64,000 nt of DNA, taken from Actinophytocola gossypii (GTDB taxonomy: Bacteria > Actinomycetota > Actinomycetes > Mycobacteriales > Pseudonocardiaceae). How positions within the stretch are numbered: the first letter of the stretch is position 1; the number at the start of each line of letters is the position of its first letter. This document shows, one piece after another, positions 47,765 through 55,797 of the stretch. The notes beneath the pieces are model-generated. The model did no database searches. It was not told the origin of the DNA and saw nothing but the letters and a program-made list of their open reading frames with translations. The stretch spans positions 186,001 through 250,000 of the forward strand of contig NZ_JAFFZE010000015.1 of the NCBI RefSeq assembly GCF_025165815.1. The letters run 5' to 3'. Position numbers and translations under genes: made by a program.

Positions 47765-48187
47765 TCACTCCCGGTCACGGGATCGCCGGGGGATCTCGAA
47801 GCCGTTGCCGGGGTTGAGCACCGAGCCGACGCCGAAGAACGCGCCGACGATCGTGGCCGCCGCGCCGAGCAGGACCGGCAGCGCGGTGCGGGCGAGTTCG
47901 ATGGCGAACTTCGGGCTGATCGCCCCGACCCACAGTCCGACCACCAGTACGAGGATGACCAGCACGATCAGCGACCCGGTGCCGACCAGGATCCAGGTCT
48001 GCATCCGCAGGAAGTGCCGGCGCGCGTCGGCCCTGGCGTCGATCTCCGCCCGCCGCGCCCGCAGTTCGAGCGCGATGAGCTCCCGGTCGCCGGGTGGGGA
48101 CCGGTCGACCCAGGTGCCGTCCTCCTCCACCACGCCCGCCGCCGGCCGTCGCAGCCTGCGGAGTACGCGGGGCTGTGCGGGTCTCAT
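47765..48187 (-). CDS. Two-helix membrane protein, function unknown
   Basis: A 140-residue protein: Arg-rich N-terminus, a charged coiled region (RELIALELRARRAEIDARADARRHFLRMQ), then two membrane segments (WILVGTGSLIVLVILVLVVGLWVG and TALPVLLGAAATIVGAFFGVGSVL) joined by a short loop. The second helix has a Gly/Ala pattern. No family recognised. Its start is 117 bases from the divergent paralogue B of the ribbon-helix-helix pair, with stacked dyads between. Confidence 0.75.
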   Translation of the reverse strand: MRPAQPRVLRRLRRPAAGVVEEDGTWVDRSPPGDRELIALELRARRAEIDARADARRHFLRMQTWILVGTGSLIVLVILVLVVGLWVGAISPKFAIELARTALPVLLGAAATIVGAFFGVGSVLNPGNGFEIPRRSRDRE

Positions 48188-48205
48188 CGTCGCTCCGTAG
48201 CGGAA

Positions 48206-48267
48206 GTGCTAAAACAGGATAATAGCACACGAAAGGATGAGAATTCGTGTTGATTCTCTGTATACAG
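48206..48267. promoter_or_regulatory. Three stacked dyads in an AT-rich divergent gap
   Basis: GTGCTA (48206-48211) with TAGCAC (48223-48228); GAGAAT (48239-48244) with ATTCTC (48253-48258); and the perfect palindrome CTGTATACAG (48258-48267). All lie within 62 bases between the two-helix membrane gene and the ribbon-helix-helix gene at 48304, in a stretch markedly richer in A and T than its surroundings. They fit operators for a dimeric repressor, perhaps the adjacent protein itself. Confidence 0.55.
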
Positions 48268-48303
48268 CGTGCCAGACTGAGCGGAGCGAGGGAGGATGTG
48301 GTC

Positions 48304-48558
48304 ATGTCGGGCCATCACCCGGACGCCGCGGCTGCGCACAGCCCGGTCCGCACCGAACCGAAGCGACTCAACGTCGCCGTCTCGCCCGCCACCGTGCGGG
48401 CGCTGGAACACGTGATCGAGCGCGAGGGCGTCAGCCTCACCGAGGCCCTGCGCCGCCTGGTCGGCTACGGCGACTTCGTCTACCGCGCGGTGCGCCAGAA
48501 CGGCGAACAGCTCACCGTCGCCGGCCCGGACGGCACCCGCGAGGTCGTCATCCTCTGA
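48304..48558 (+). CDS. Ribbon-helix-helix-like small protein, paralogue B
   Basis: An 84-residue protein nearly identical in its core to the gene at 47173: KRLNVAVSPATVRALEHVI, SLTEALRRLVGYGDFVY, EQLTVAG, REVVIL. ATG is preceded by GAGGGAGGATGTGGTC, sharing the GGATGTG element with paralogue A. The N-terminal 18 residues are His/Ala-rich and differ. It is convergent with the GH65 gene (4 bases apart). Likely DNA-binding; target unknown. Confidence 0.8.
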   Translation: MSGHHPDAAAAHSPVRTEPKRLNVAVSPATVRALEHVIEREGVSLTEALRRLVGYGDFVYRAVRQNGEQLTVAGPDGTREVVIL

Positions 48559-48562
48559 ACCG

Positions 48563-50905
48563 TCACGGCGTACGCCGCTTCGGCTCCCGCCCTGGCGGCT
48601 GCCGGACCGGCTCCGGCGGGTCCAACGCCGGGATCTTCCGCCGCAGCGGCGAGTCCTCGATCTCGATCCGGGCACCGTGGTGGGTCGCGGTGAGCGGCGG
48701 GCCGTCCAGCAGCCGGTAGGTCGCGTCGGCGCGGGAGATGTCCACGGCGAACCGGCTGCCCCGGTAGGTCATCCGGAACTCCAACCTGGACAGCGCGGAC
48801 GGCAGTCTCGGCGCGAACGACAGCGCGCCGTTGTGGTCGCGCATCCCGCCGAACCCGGCCACCGCCACCAGCCACGACGACGCCAGCGACGCGATGTGCA
48901 GACCGTTGCGCACGTTGTGGTGCAGGTCGTGCAGGTCGGTGAACGCGGTCTCGGCGAGGTAGTCGTAGGCCAGGTCGAGGTGCCCGACCTCGGCCGCCAG
49001 CACCGCCTGCGGCCCGGCCGACAGCGACGAGTCCCGTACGGTCAGCGGCTCGTAGTAGGCGACGTTGCGGGCCTTCTGCTCCGCGGTGAACGCGTCGCCG
49101 CGCACGTACAGCGCCATCACCAGGTCGGCCTGCTTGACGACCTGCTTGCGGTACAGGTCGAAGTACGGGTAGTGCAGCAGCAGCGGGTAGTGCTCGGGTG
49201 CGGTGCCGTCGAAGTCCCACATCGCGTGCTCGGTGAACCGCTCCGACTGCGGGTGCACGCCGAGCATGTCGTCGTAGGGCACCACCATCTTGTCCGCCGC
49301 GGCCAGCCAGTCCCGCACCTCCTCGGCGGTCACCTCCAGCCGTTCCGCGGCCTCCGGCAGCCGGGCGCACGCGTCGGCCGCCGCGCGCAGGTTCCGCTGC
49401 GCCATCAGGTTCGTGTACACGTTGTTGTCCACGACCGCCGAGTACTCGTCCGGTCCGGTGACGCCGTCGATGCGGAACCCGCCGTGCACGTCGTGGTGGC
49501 CGAGCGAGGCCCACAGCCGCGCGGTGTCCACCAGGATCTCCACGCCGCTCTCGGTCTCGAAGTGCTCGTCGCCGGTCGCCGCGACGTACCGCACCACGGC
49601 GTCGGCGACGTCCGCCCCGACGTGGAACGCCGCCGTGCCGGCCGGCCAGTACGCCGAGCACTCCGCGCCGTTGATCGACCGCCACGGGAACGCCGCGCCG
49701 CGCAGCCCGAGCGCCGTCGCCCGGTCCCGCGCCTTGTCCATCGTCGAGTGCCGCCAGCGCAGCGCGTCCCGGGCCGCCTCGGGCACCGTGTAGGTCAGCA
49801 CCGGCAGCACGAACGTCTCGCTGTCCCAGAAGGAGTGCCCGTCGTACCCGGGACCGGTCAGCCCCTTCGCCGGGATCGCCCGGCTCTCCCCGCGCGCACC
49901 GGCCTGCAGCACGTGGAACAGCCCGAACCGGATCGCCTGCTGCAGCTCGTCGTCGCCGTCGAGGACGACGTCCGCGCTGTCCCAGAACGCGTCCAGGTAC
50001 CGGCGCTGCTCGCCGAGCAGGCCCTCCCACCCGGTCTGCATGGCACCGGCGAGCGCGGCCTCCACCTGCGCGCGCAGCGCGGGCGCGGACCGGCGGGCCG
50101 ACCAGCCGTAGCCGAGGTACTTGGTCACGCACAGCCGCGAGCCGCTCGGCACGTCGACGGCCACGGTGAGCCGGGCGAGGTCGTCCTCGGCCTGGATCTC
50201 GGTACGCAGGCCGTCCTCGGTGGCCAGCTCGTGGTCCATCGCCGCGGCCATCCGCAGCCGGGAACGCCGGGTGTGGTGGATGAGCACGGCCCGGTGGTCC
50301 TCGGCGTACGACTCCTCGGCCTCCAGCGGGTCCCGCAACGTGGCCGCGACGCGCGGGTCCTTGCTCTCGGTCTCCAGCGGCTCGTTGGCCAGCAGGTCGG
50401 ACTGGACCACCAGCTGCACGTCGCCGTCCAGCGGCTCCACCTCGTAGCGGATCGCGGCCACCGCGCGCTGGGTGAACGACACCAGCCGTTCGGTCCGCAC
50501 CCGCACCCGCCGGCCGGTCGGCGACTCCCACACGGTGTCGCGGCGCAGCGTGCCGGAGCGGAAGTCCAGGGTCCGGTGGTGCTCGATCGCGCGGCCGTAG
50601 CGCATGTCCAGCGGCTCGTCCTGCACGAGCAGCCGGATCGTCTTGCCGTCGGTGACGTTGACGACCGTCTGGCCGTCCTCCGGGTAGCCGTAGCCCGCCT
50701 CGGCGTAGGGCAGCGGGTGCTGCTCGTAGAAGCCGTTGAGGTACGTGCCGGGCAGCACCACCGGCTCTCCCTCGTCGAGGGTCCCGCGCAGGCCGATGTG
50801 CCCGTTGGACAACGCGAAGGTGGACTCGGTGCGTTCCAGCGCGGACAGGTCGAGGCTGTTCCAGCGCAGCTCCCACGGGGACACCTGGAAACCGTGCTCG
50901 GTCAC
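48563..50905 (-). CDS. Glycoside hydrolase family 65 phosphorylase
   Basis: A 780-residue GH65 protein (maltose, trehalose or kojibiose phosphorylase/hydrolase group), acting on alpha-glucosides. N-terminal beta-sandwich domain starts SPWELRWNSLDLSALERTESTFALSNGHIGLRGTLDEG; the (alpha/alpha)6 barrel holds SFWDSETFVLPVLTY, FPWRSINGAECSAYW and GPDEYSAVVDNNVYTN with the general acid E487; MTYRGSRFAVDI marks the C-terminal domain. The GTG start overlaps the stop of the beta-phosphoglucomutase gene, so phosphorolysis giving beta-glucose 1-phosphate is likely. The C-terminal 30 residues are Pro/Arg-rich. Confidence 0.94.
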   Translation of the reverse strand: MTEHGFQVSPWELRWNSLDLSALERTESTFALSNGHIGLRGTLDEGEPVVLPGTYLNGFYEQHPLPYAEAGYGYPEDGQTVVNVTDGKTIRLLVQDEPLDMRYGRAIEHHRTLDFRSGTLRRDTVWESPTGRRVRVRTERLVSFTQRAVAAIRYEVEPLDGDVQLVVQSDLLANEPLETESKDPRVAATLRDPLEAEESYAEDHRAVLIHHTRRSRLRMAAAMDHELATEDGLRTEIQAEDDLARLTVAVDVPSGSRLCVTKYLGYGWSARRSAPALRAQVEAALAGAMQTGWEGLLGEQRRYLDAFWDSADVVLDGDDELQQAIRFGLFHVLQAGARGESRAIPAKGLTGPGYDGHSFWDSETFVLPVLTYTVPEAARDALRWRHSTMDKARDRATALGLRGAAFPWRSINGAECSAYWPAGTAAFHVGADVADAVVRYVAATGDEHFETESGVEILVDTARLWASLGHHDVHGGFRIDGVTGPDEYSAVVDNNVYTNLMAQRNLRAAADACARLPEAAERLEVTAEEVRDWLAAADKMVVPYDDMLGVHPQSERFTEHAMWDFDGTAPEHYPLLLHYPYFDLYRKQVVKQADLVMALYVRGDAFTAEQKARNVAYYEPLTVRDSSLSAGPQAVLAAEVGHLDLAYDYLAETAFTDLHDLHHNVRNGLHIASLASSWLVAVAGFGGMRDHNGALSFAPRLPSALSRLEFRMTYRGSRFAVDISRADATYRLLDGPPLTATHHGARIEIEDSPLRRKIPALDPPEPVRQPPGREPKRRTP

Positions 50906-51639
50906 GCGTCGCCCTCCTCCAGCAGCTCGGCGAGGTCGGTGACCACCACGTCGGCGCCGTGCGCGCGCAGCTGGTCGGCCTGCCCGGCCCGGTCGACCCC
51001 GACGACGTAACCGAACCCGCCCGTCGCCGCGGCCCGCACGCCGGACAGCGCGTCCTCGAACACCGCCGTGTGCTCGGCCGCCACGCCGAGGGCCTCGGCA
51101 CCGGCGAGGAAGCTGTCCGGCGCCGGCTTGCCGGGGAGGTTCCGTTCGGCGATGACCACCCCGTCGATCCGCGCCTCGACGAACGGCGTCAGGTTCGCCG
51201 CGTCGAGCACCGCGGCGCCGTTCGCCGACGACGTCACCACGCCGATCCGCACCCCGGCGGCCCGCGCGGCCTTCAGGTAGCGCACCGATCCGGGGAACGG
51301 CGACACCCCGCGCTCTGCGATGATCTCCTGTACCCGGATGTTCTTGCGGTTGCCGACGCCCTGCACGGTGTCGTCCGACGGCGCGGCGTCCGGGTCGCCC
51401 TCCGGCAGCACGATGTCGCGCGAGGCCAGGAAGGCGCGGACCCCGTCGAAGCGCGGCCTGCCGTCGACGTAGCTGTTGTAGTCGGCCTCGGTGAACTCGC
51501 GGAAGGCGTCGCCGTCGCGTCGTCGGAGGAACCCGTCGAACGTCTCCTTCCACGCGGCGCGGTGCAGCGCGGCGGTGCCGGTGAGCACGCCGTCGAGGTC
51601 GAACAGGCAGGCGGTCACGTGGTCTGGCAAGCCGATCAC
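50902..51639 (-). CDS. pgmB: HAD-superfamily beta-phosphoglucomutase
   Basis: A 245-residue HAD hydrolase of the beta-phosphoglucomutase type, converting beta-glucose 1-phosphate to glucose 6-phosphate. Motif I is FDLDGVLT (D14, D16); the cap holds NSYVDGRPRFDGVRAFL; motif II VVTSSANG; motif III Lys in LPGKPAPDSFL; motif IV VFEDALSGVRAA. GTG 51639 is chosen because TAGCGT (51652-51647) lies 7 bases upstream, which would place any earlier start before the promoter. Coupled to GH65 by a GTGA overlap, forming a disaccharide phosphorolysis operon. Confidence 0.93.
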   Translation of the reverse strand: MIGLPDHVTACLFDLDGVLTGTAALHRAAWKETFDGFLRRRDGDAFREFTEADYNSYVDGRPRFDGVRAFLASRDIVLPEGDPDAAPSDDTVQGVGNRKNIRVQEIIAERGVSPFPGSVRYLKAARAAGVRIGVVTSSANGAAVLDAANLTPFVEARIDGVVIAERNLPGKPAPDSFLAGAEALGVAAEHTAVFEDALSGVRAAATGGFGYVVGVDRAGQADQLRAHGADVVVTDLAELLEEGDA

Positions 51640-51684
51640 AACCCGGACGCTACCCAAACCGGACGCCCCTCGCCGATCGTGCGA

Positions 51685-52425
51685 TCACCCGACCCCGAGC
51701 CGGTCGCGGAGCACCGACTGGAACGTCTCCTCGAAGCGGTCGTAGCGGGCACGCAGCTCGGCACCCGGCCAGTCCGACGGCAGCAGTGGGCCCGGCAGCA
51801 GCGGGTCGGCGACCAGGTGGCGCAGCACGGCCGCCGAGACGATGAACCCCGCGGCCAGGTCGCCGGACCGGGCGGTCTCGTCCAGCCCGTCGTGCAGCAG
51901 CCGCGCCCGGTCGGCCCAGGCCGGCAGGTCCCACAGGCTCGCGGCCAGCGCCACCGGATCGATCGCCGGGCGGCCGAGCAGCACCAGGCACGGGAGGTCC
52001 AGCGGCCGGTCCAGGTTCGCCGGGCGCAGCCACGTGCCCTCCCGGACCTCGGCCAGCCGCAGCCCGGCCATGGTCTGGCGGAACGCGGTGCGCGAGGCCG
52101 GGGAACGCCGGTCGGCGGTGACCACGACGATCTCCCAGTCGCCGGACCACGGCCGGGTGGCGGGGGAGCGGCTCTGGTCCTGACGGGCCTGCCGCCCGGC
52201 GAGCCGGTCGGTGAGTTCGTAGTCGCCGTCAACCTGGCGCAGGTCGCCGGCCGCGACCATTCGCGACAGGGCGACCCGGATCGTGCCCTCGGTGATGCCG
52301 AACAGCCCGCCGACCTGCACCAGGCTCCTGGCCGGCAGCCGGGGCGGGTGAGTGCCGAGCAGCGTGCTCAGCACCACCGACCGGGCGGTCAGCGGGCGCA
52401 GGCCGGGGATGTCGGGCACTCCCAT
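51685..52425 (-). CDS. PaaX-family transcriptional regulator
   Basis: A 246-residue regulator of the PaaX type. N-terminal winged helix: LTARSVVLSTLLGTHPPRLPARSLVQVGGLFGITEGTIRVALSRMVAAGDL; then DGDYELTDRLAGRQARQDQS and the PaaX central domain (WSGDWEIVVVTADRRSPASRTAFRQTMAGLRLAEVREGTWLRPANL) and a C-terminal helical domain. In E. coli PaaX represses phenylacetate genes and binds phenylacetyl-CoA. Here the divergent gene is an AidB-like acyl-CoA dehydrogenase, the likely target. Confidence 0.93.
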   Translation of the reverse strand: MGVPDIPGLRPLTARSVVLSTLLGTHPPRLPARSLVQVGGLFGITEGTIRVALSRMVAAGDLRQVDGDYELTDRLAGRQARQDQSRSPATRPWSGDWEIVVVTADRRSPASRTAFRQTMAGLRLAEVREGTWLRPANLDRPLDLPCLVLLGRPAIDPVALAASLWDLPAWADRARLLHDGLDETARSGDLAAGFIVSAAVLRHLVADPLLPGPLLPSDWPGAELRARYDRFEETFQSVLRDRLGVG

Positions 52426-52447
52426 CGCAATTTCCTTACACATCTGG

Positions 52448-52473
52448 TGTTGCGTGTTCAGAAAACGTAACAT
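52448..52473. promoter_or_regulatory. Putative PaaX operator overlapping the -10 of the dehydrogenase
   Basis: TGTTGCGT (52448-52455) and ACGTAACA (52465-52472) form an 8-base inverted repeat with one mismatch and a 9-base gap. TAACAT (52468-52473) is a -10-like hexamer 7 bases before the ATG of the dehydrogenase, so a bound protein would cover the promoter. Confidence 0.55.
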
Positions 52474-52480
52474 CGTGGGC

Positions 52481-54118
52481 ATGCCGGCAACGCACGCTGT
52501 GACCAACCAGGTTCCGCCGCTCGTCGACCACGACGTCGCGGATGATGCCGCCCTGCTCGAGGGCCTGCGCCGGGAGGGGGCCGGCTGGGCCGAGGACGAC
52601 CTGCACCAGCTCGGCCGCCTCGCCGGCACCGCCCGTGCCCAGGAGTGGGGCAGGCTCGCCAACGAGTACGAGCCCGTGCTCCGCACCCACGACCGGTACG
52701 GCCACCGGATCGACGAGGTCGAGTACCACCCCGCCTACCACGAGCTGATGACCGTCGCGATCGGCAACGGCATGCACGCCGCTCCCTGGCGCGACCCGCG
52801 ACCGGGCGCCCACGTCGCCCGCGCGGCGCGGTTCTTCACCTGGGCCCAGGTCGAGGCGGGCCACGGCTGCCCGGTCTCGATGACCTACGCGGTCGTGCCG
52901 GCGCTGCGGCACAGTCCCGAGTTGGCGGAGCGGTTCGAGCCGCTGCTGGCCGCCACCGACTACGACCCCGGCCTGCGGGTGCCGGAGACCAAGCGCGGGC
53001 TGACCGCCGGCATGTCGATGACCGAGAAGCAGGGCGGCTCCGACGTGCGTGCCAACACCACCCGCGCGGTGCCGGCGAGCGACGGGAGCTACCGGCTGAC
53101 CGGGCACAAGTGGTTCACCTCGGCGCCGATGTGCGACGTGTTCCTCGTGCTCGCGCAGGCGCCGGGCGGGCTGTCCTGCTTCCTGCTGCCCCGGGTGCTG
53201 CCCGACGGCACCCGCAACCGGATGCACCTGCAGCGGCTCAAGGACAAGCTCGGCGACCGGTCCAACGCCTCGGCCGAGGTGGAGTACGACGAGGCGGTCG
53301 CCTGGCTGGTCGGCGAGGAGGGTCGGGGCGTGTCGACGATCATCCAGATGGTCAACCTGACCCGGCTGGACTGCGTGCTCGCCGGGGCCGCCGGCATGCG
53401 GGCCGCGCTCGTGCCGGCCGTGCACCACGCCACACACCGCAGGGCGTTCGGCGACCACCTCGTGGACGCCCCGCTGATGCGCAACGTGCTGGCCGACCTG
53501 GCGGTCGAGTCGGAGGCGGCGACCACGCTCGCCTTCCGGCTGGCCGGCGCCACCGACCGCGCGGTCGCCGGTGACGAGCAGGAGGCCGCGTTCCGCAGGC
53601 TCGCGCTCGCGCTCGGCAAGTTCTGGGTGTGCAAGCGGACCGCCCCGCACGCCGCCGAGGCGCTGGAGTGCCTGGGCGGCAACGGTTACGTCGAGGAGTC
53701 CGGCATGCCCCGGCTGTACCGGGAGGCGCCGCTGATCTCGATCTGGGAGGGCTCGGGCAACGTCGTCGCGCTGGACGTGCTGCGTGCGCTCGGCTCGGTC
53801 GGCGCGGACGCGTTCCTGGCCGAGGTGGACCGGGCCGCCGGCGCCGACCGCAGGCTCGACGAGGCGGTCGCCCGGCTGCGCAAGGACCTGCACGGCCTGT
53901 CCGACCCGGCCGCCGCGCAGGCCGGCGCCCGGCGGCTGGTCGAACGGATGGCCCTGGTGCTGCAGGGATCCCTGCTCGTCCGGCACGCCCCGGCGGCGGT
54001 GGCGGACGCCTTCTGCGCCTCCCGCCTCGACGGCGACTGGGGCGTCGCGTTCGGCACCCTCCCGTCCGGAGTGGACACCGCGGCGATCGTCGAGCGGTCC
54101 CGCCGGGCGACGGGCTGA
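52481..54118 (+). CDS. AidB-like acyl-CoA dehydrogenase
   Basis: A 545-residue flavoprotein of the AidB branch of acyl-CoA dehydrogenases, longer than classical members owing to an N-terminal extension and a C-terminal helical domain. Landmarks: NQVPPLVDHDVADDAALLEGLRREGAGWAEDDL, GMSMTEKQGGSDVRANTT, HKWFTSAPMCDVFLVLAQ, RLKDKLGDRSNASAEVEY, LECLGGNGYVEESGMPRLYREAPLISIWEGSGN. AidB proteins bind DNA in E. coli during alkylation stress, but most homologues are uncharacterised. ATG 52481 follows the -10 by 7 bases. Probably under the divergent PaaX protein. Confidence 0.93.
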   Translation: MPATHAVTNQVPPLVDHDVADDAALLEGLRREGAGWAEDDLHQLGRLAGTARAQEWGRLANEYEPVLRTHDRYGHRIDEVEYHPAYHELMTVAIGNGMHAAPWRDPRPGAHVARAARFFTWAQVEAGHGCPVSMTYAVVPALRHSPELAERFEPLLAATDYDPGLRVPETKRGLTAGMSMTEKQGGSDVRANTTRAVPASDGSYRLTGHKWFTSAPMCDVFLVLAQAPGGLSCFLLPRVLPDGTRNRMHLQRLKDKLGDRSNASAEVEYDEAVAWLVGEEGRGVSTIIQMVNLTRLDCVLAGAAGMRAALVPAVHHATHRRAFGDHLVDAPLMRNVLADLAVESEAATTLAFRLAGATDRAVAGDEQEAAFRRLALALGKFWVCKRTAPHAAEALECLGGNGYVEESGMPRLYREAPLISIWEGSGNVVALDVLRALGSVGADAFLAEVDRAAGADRRLDEAVARLRKDLHGLSDPAAAQAGARRLVERMALVLQGSLLVRHAPAAVADAFCASRLDGDWGVAFGTLPSGVDTAAIVERSRRATG

Positions 54119-54143
54119 CCAGCCGCCCCTACGATGCGGTCCG

Positions 54144-54821
54144 ATGGGCGTGGGGGACGGATCGACCAACGAGCGGGCGCAGGCGATCGAGCAACGGCTG
54201 GACGTGCCGGTCCTCGTCGCGGCGCTGGTGTCGGTGCCCGCGGTCTTCCTCACCATGACCGACGGCGTCCTCGCCGTGTTGGGCAACGTGCTGAACGTCG
54301 TCTCCGGAGTGGTGCTGGTCGGCGAATCGGTCTTGTTGCTCCTGCTCAGCCGGGAGAAGCTCGCGTGGATCCGGGAGCACCGGTCGGAGCTGCTGCTGGC
54401 CGTGGCGACGATCCCCGCGGTGGTCCTGCTGGTCGGGCCGGTTCAGGTGTTCCGGCTGCTGATCTTCGTCTCCGCGTTGCGGATGCTGCGGGTGCGGCGG
54501 ATCCTCGGCGCCGCCGACGTGATCAGCCGGCGGACGAACCTCGGGCCGAGGCGGCACCGGGCCGTGCTCTGGGTGGTCACGGTGATCGCGGTCGTGTTCG
54601 TCGGCGTCGTGCTGGCCGATCCGACCTCGGCCAGCCGGCGCGCGGTGGACTGGATCGTGGCGCACGTCGGGCTGGTGCCGGCAGCGGTGGCGGCGGTGCT
54701 GGTCGTCGGGACCGTGCTCGTCGCCTGGCGGGTGCAGCTGGTGTCGCGGCTGGTGCGGCGCTTCCGGTCGGCCGGCTCGGTTCAAAAGGACAACGGAAAA
54801 GGTCCGCACGACGAAGGGTAG
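54144..54821 (+). CDS. Voltage-sensor-like membrane protein without pore domain
   Basis: A 225-residue protein with about five or six hydrophobic segments: VPVLVAALVSVPAVFLTM, VLNVVSGVVLVGESVLLLLL, ELLLAVATIPAVVLLVG, then VFRLLIFVSALRMLRVRRILG, AVLWVVTVIAVVFVGVVLA and GLVPAAVAAVLVVGTVLVAW. The fourth has Arg at roughly every third or fourth position, like an S4 voltage sensor, and the second-third region resembles S2-S3 of bacterial ion channels. No selectivity-filter sequence is present. ATG 54144 follows TACGAT by 8 bases. Function unknown; potassium-channel-derived sensor is an inference. Confidence 0.65.
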   Translation: MGVGDGSTNERAQAIEQRLDVPVLVAALVSVPAVFLTMTDGVLAVLGNVLNVVSGVVLVGESVLLLLLSREKLAWIREHRSELLLAVATIPAVVLLVGPVQVFRLLIFVSALRMLRVRRILGAADVISRRTNLGPRRHRAVLWVVTVIAVVFVGVVLADPTSASRRAVDWIVAHVGLVPAAVAAVLVVGTVLVAWRVQLVSRLVRRFRSAGSVQKDNGKGPHDEG

Positions 54822-54921
54822 AAATTACCCAACCGTTCATTGACTTGTCCTGTTCCGCGCTGTCACGATCTCCGCGGTGGCGGAAACCCCTGCACCGCCG
54901 CAGTTCATTCGTGGAGGACGT

Positions 54922-55689
54922 ATGCGTAGACGTCTCGTACCCCTGTTAGCCGCCCTGTTCATGGCCGTCACCGGCACGGTCACCGGCGCCGTGGCGGCCG
55001 CGGAGCCGGTCGCCACGGAACCGTCCGTGGCCGACGTGGCCCCGGCGGACGCGTGTTACACCTGGAACCGCACCCTGAGAGAGGGCATGAGCGGCTCCGA
55101 CGTCACCCAGCTGCAGATCCGGGTCGCGGGCTGGGTCGCGTCGGGCGAGAACCTCGTCCTCGACGGGGTGTTCGGCCCGGCGACCAAGCGGGCGGTGACG
55201 AGGTTCCAGTCCGGCTACGGGCTCGGCGCCGACGGTATCGCCGGCTCGCAGACCTACAGCAAGATCTACGAGCTCCAGGACAACGACTGCACGCCGATCC
55301 ACTTCGCGTACTCGGAGTTCGACGACAACTGCGGTGCCAACAACTTCAACGGCGGCAAGGTCTCCGCGGCGACCGCCAAGGAGAACATCCGCCGGGTGAT
55401 GTGGCAGCTGGAGGCGGTGCGGCGCAAGCTGGGCGACCGGCCGCTGAACATCACCTCTGGGTTCCGCAGCGTCTCGTGCAACTCCTCGGTCGGCGGTTCG
55501 CCGAGCAGCCTGCACATGTACGGGCAGGCCGCAGACCTCGGCCTGAGCAACCCGCCGCAGTGCACGATGTGGAACGGCGGCAAGACCGCCGGGTTCGAGG
55601 AGCTGCTCGGCCCGGGCTACCCCGGACACAACGACCACGTGCACATGGCGAACAGGTCGAGCCGCTTCTGGAGCGCGCCGAACTGCTGA
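54922..55689 (+). CDS. Secreted zinc D-Ala-D-Ala carboxypeptidase (M15A)
   Basis: A 255-residue exported peptidase. Signal peptide at about residues 1-27. A peptidoglycan-binding domain 1 follows (GMSGSDVTQLQIRVAGWVASGENLVLDGVFGPATKRAVTRFQSGYGL), then an M15A catalytic domain with zinc ligands in SLHMYGQAADLG (His and Asp) and HNDHVHM (His). The order and length match the well-studied Streptomyces albus G zinc DD-carboxypeptidase. Six Cys suggest disulfides. ATG preceded by GTGGAGGACGT; TTGACT (54840-54845) and CACGAT (54864-54869) 18 bases apart are a plausible promoter. Confidence 0.93.
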   Translation: MRRRLVPLLAALFMAVTGTVTGAVAAAEPVATEPSVADVAPADACYTWNRTLREGMSGSDVTQLQIRVAGWVASGENLVLDGVFGPATKRAVTRFQSGYGLGADGIAGSQTYSKIYELQDNDCTPIHFAYSEFDDNCGANNFNGGKVSAATAKENIRRVMWQLEAVRRKLGDRPLNITSGFRSVSCNSSVGGSPSSLHMYGQAADLGLSNPPQCTMWNGGKTAGFEELLGPGYPGHNDHVHMANRSSRFWSAPNC

Positions 55690-55703
55690 TCCCCGCCTGA
55701 CCG

Positions 55704-55739
55704 ACTCGGGCCCGTGCCTCCTCCGGCGCGGGCCCGAGT
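55704..55739. terminator. Bidirectional hairpin, 11-bp perfect stem
   Basis: ACTCGGGCCCG (55704-55714) pairs with CGGGCCCGAGT (55729-55739). It lies 15 bases after the peptidase stop and 8 bases after the cysteine-peptide stop on the other strand, so it likely terminates both convergent units. Confidence 0.75.
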
Positions 55740-55746
55740 TCTGGGT

Positions 55747-55797
55747 TCAGCAGCAACCCTCGTCGCACTCGTCGCACTCGTCGCAGCAGTCGGTCAC
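55747..55797 (-). CDS. 16-residue cysteine-rich peptide coupled to merR
   Basis: A 16-codon reading frame, MTDCCDECDECDEGCC, with six Cys and six acidic residues, starting at a GTG that overlaps the merR stop (GTGA). A strong AGGAGG lies 7 bases upstream inside the 3' end of merR, in ideal position. The stop is TGA, followed by a hairpin terminator. The Cys-Asp/Glu pattern suggests soft-metal binding, like a minimal metallothionein-type peptide. Being so short, it would be missed by most gene finders. Whether it is translated is unproven. Confidence 0.6.
   Translation of the reverse strand: MTDCCDECDECDEGCC

Noticed and set aside
50906-51553. N-terminal extension of the GH65 gene
   Set aside because: The extra sequence overlaps the beta-phosphoglucomutase gene and is not GH65-like; GTG 50905 gives the conserved start.
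51640-51657. TTG start at 51657 for the beta-phosphoglucomutase
   Set aside because: It lies upstream of the probable -10 element; GTG 51639 fits a leaderless start and the normal HAD N-terminus.
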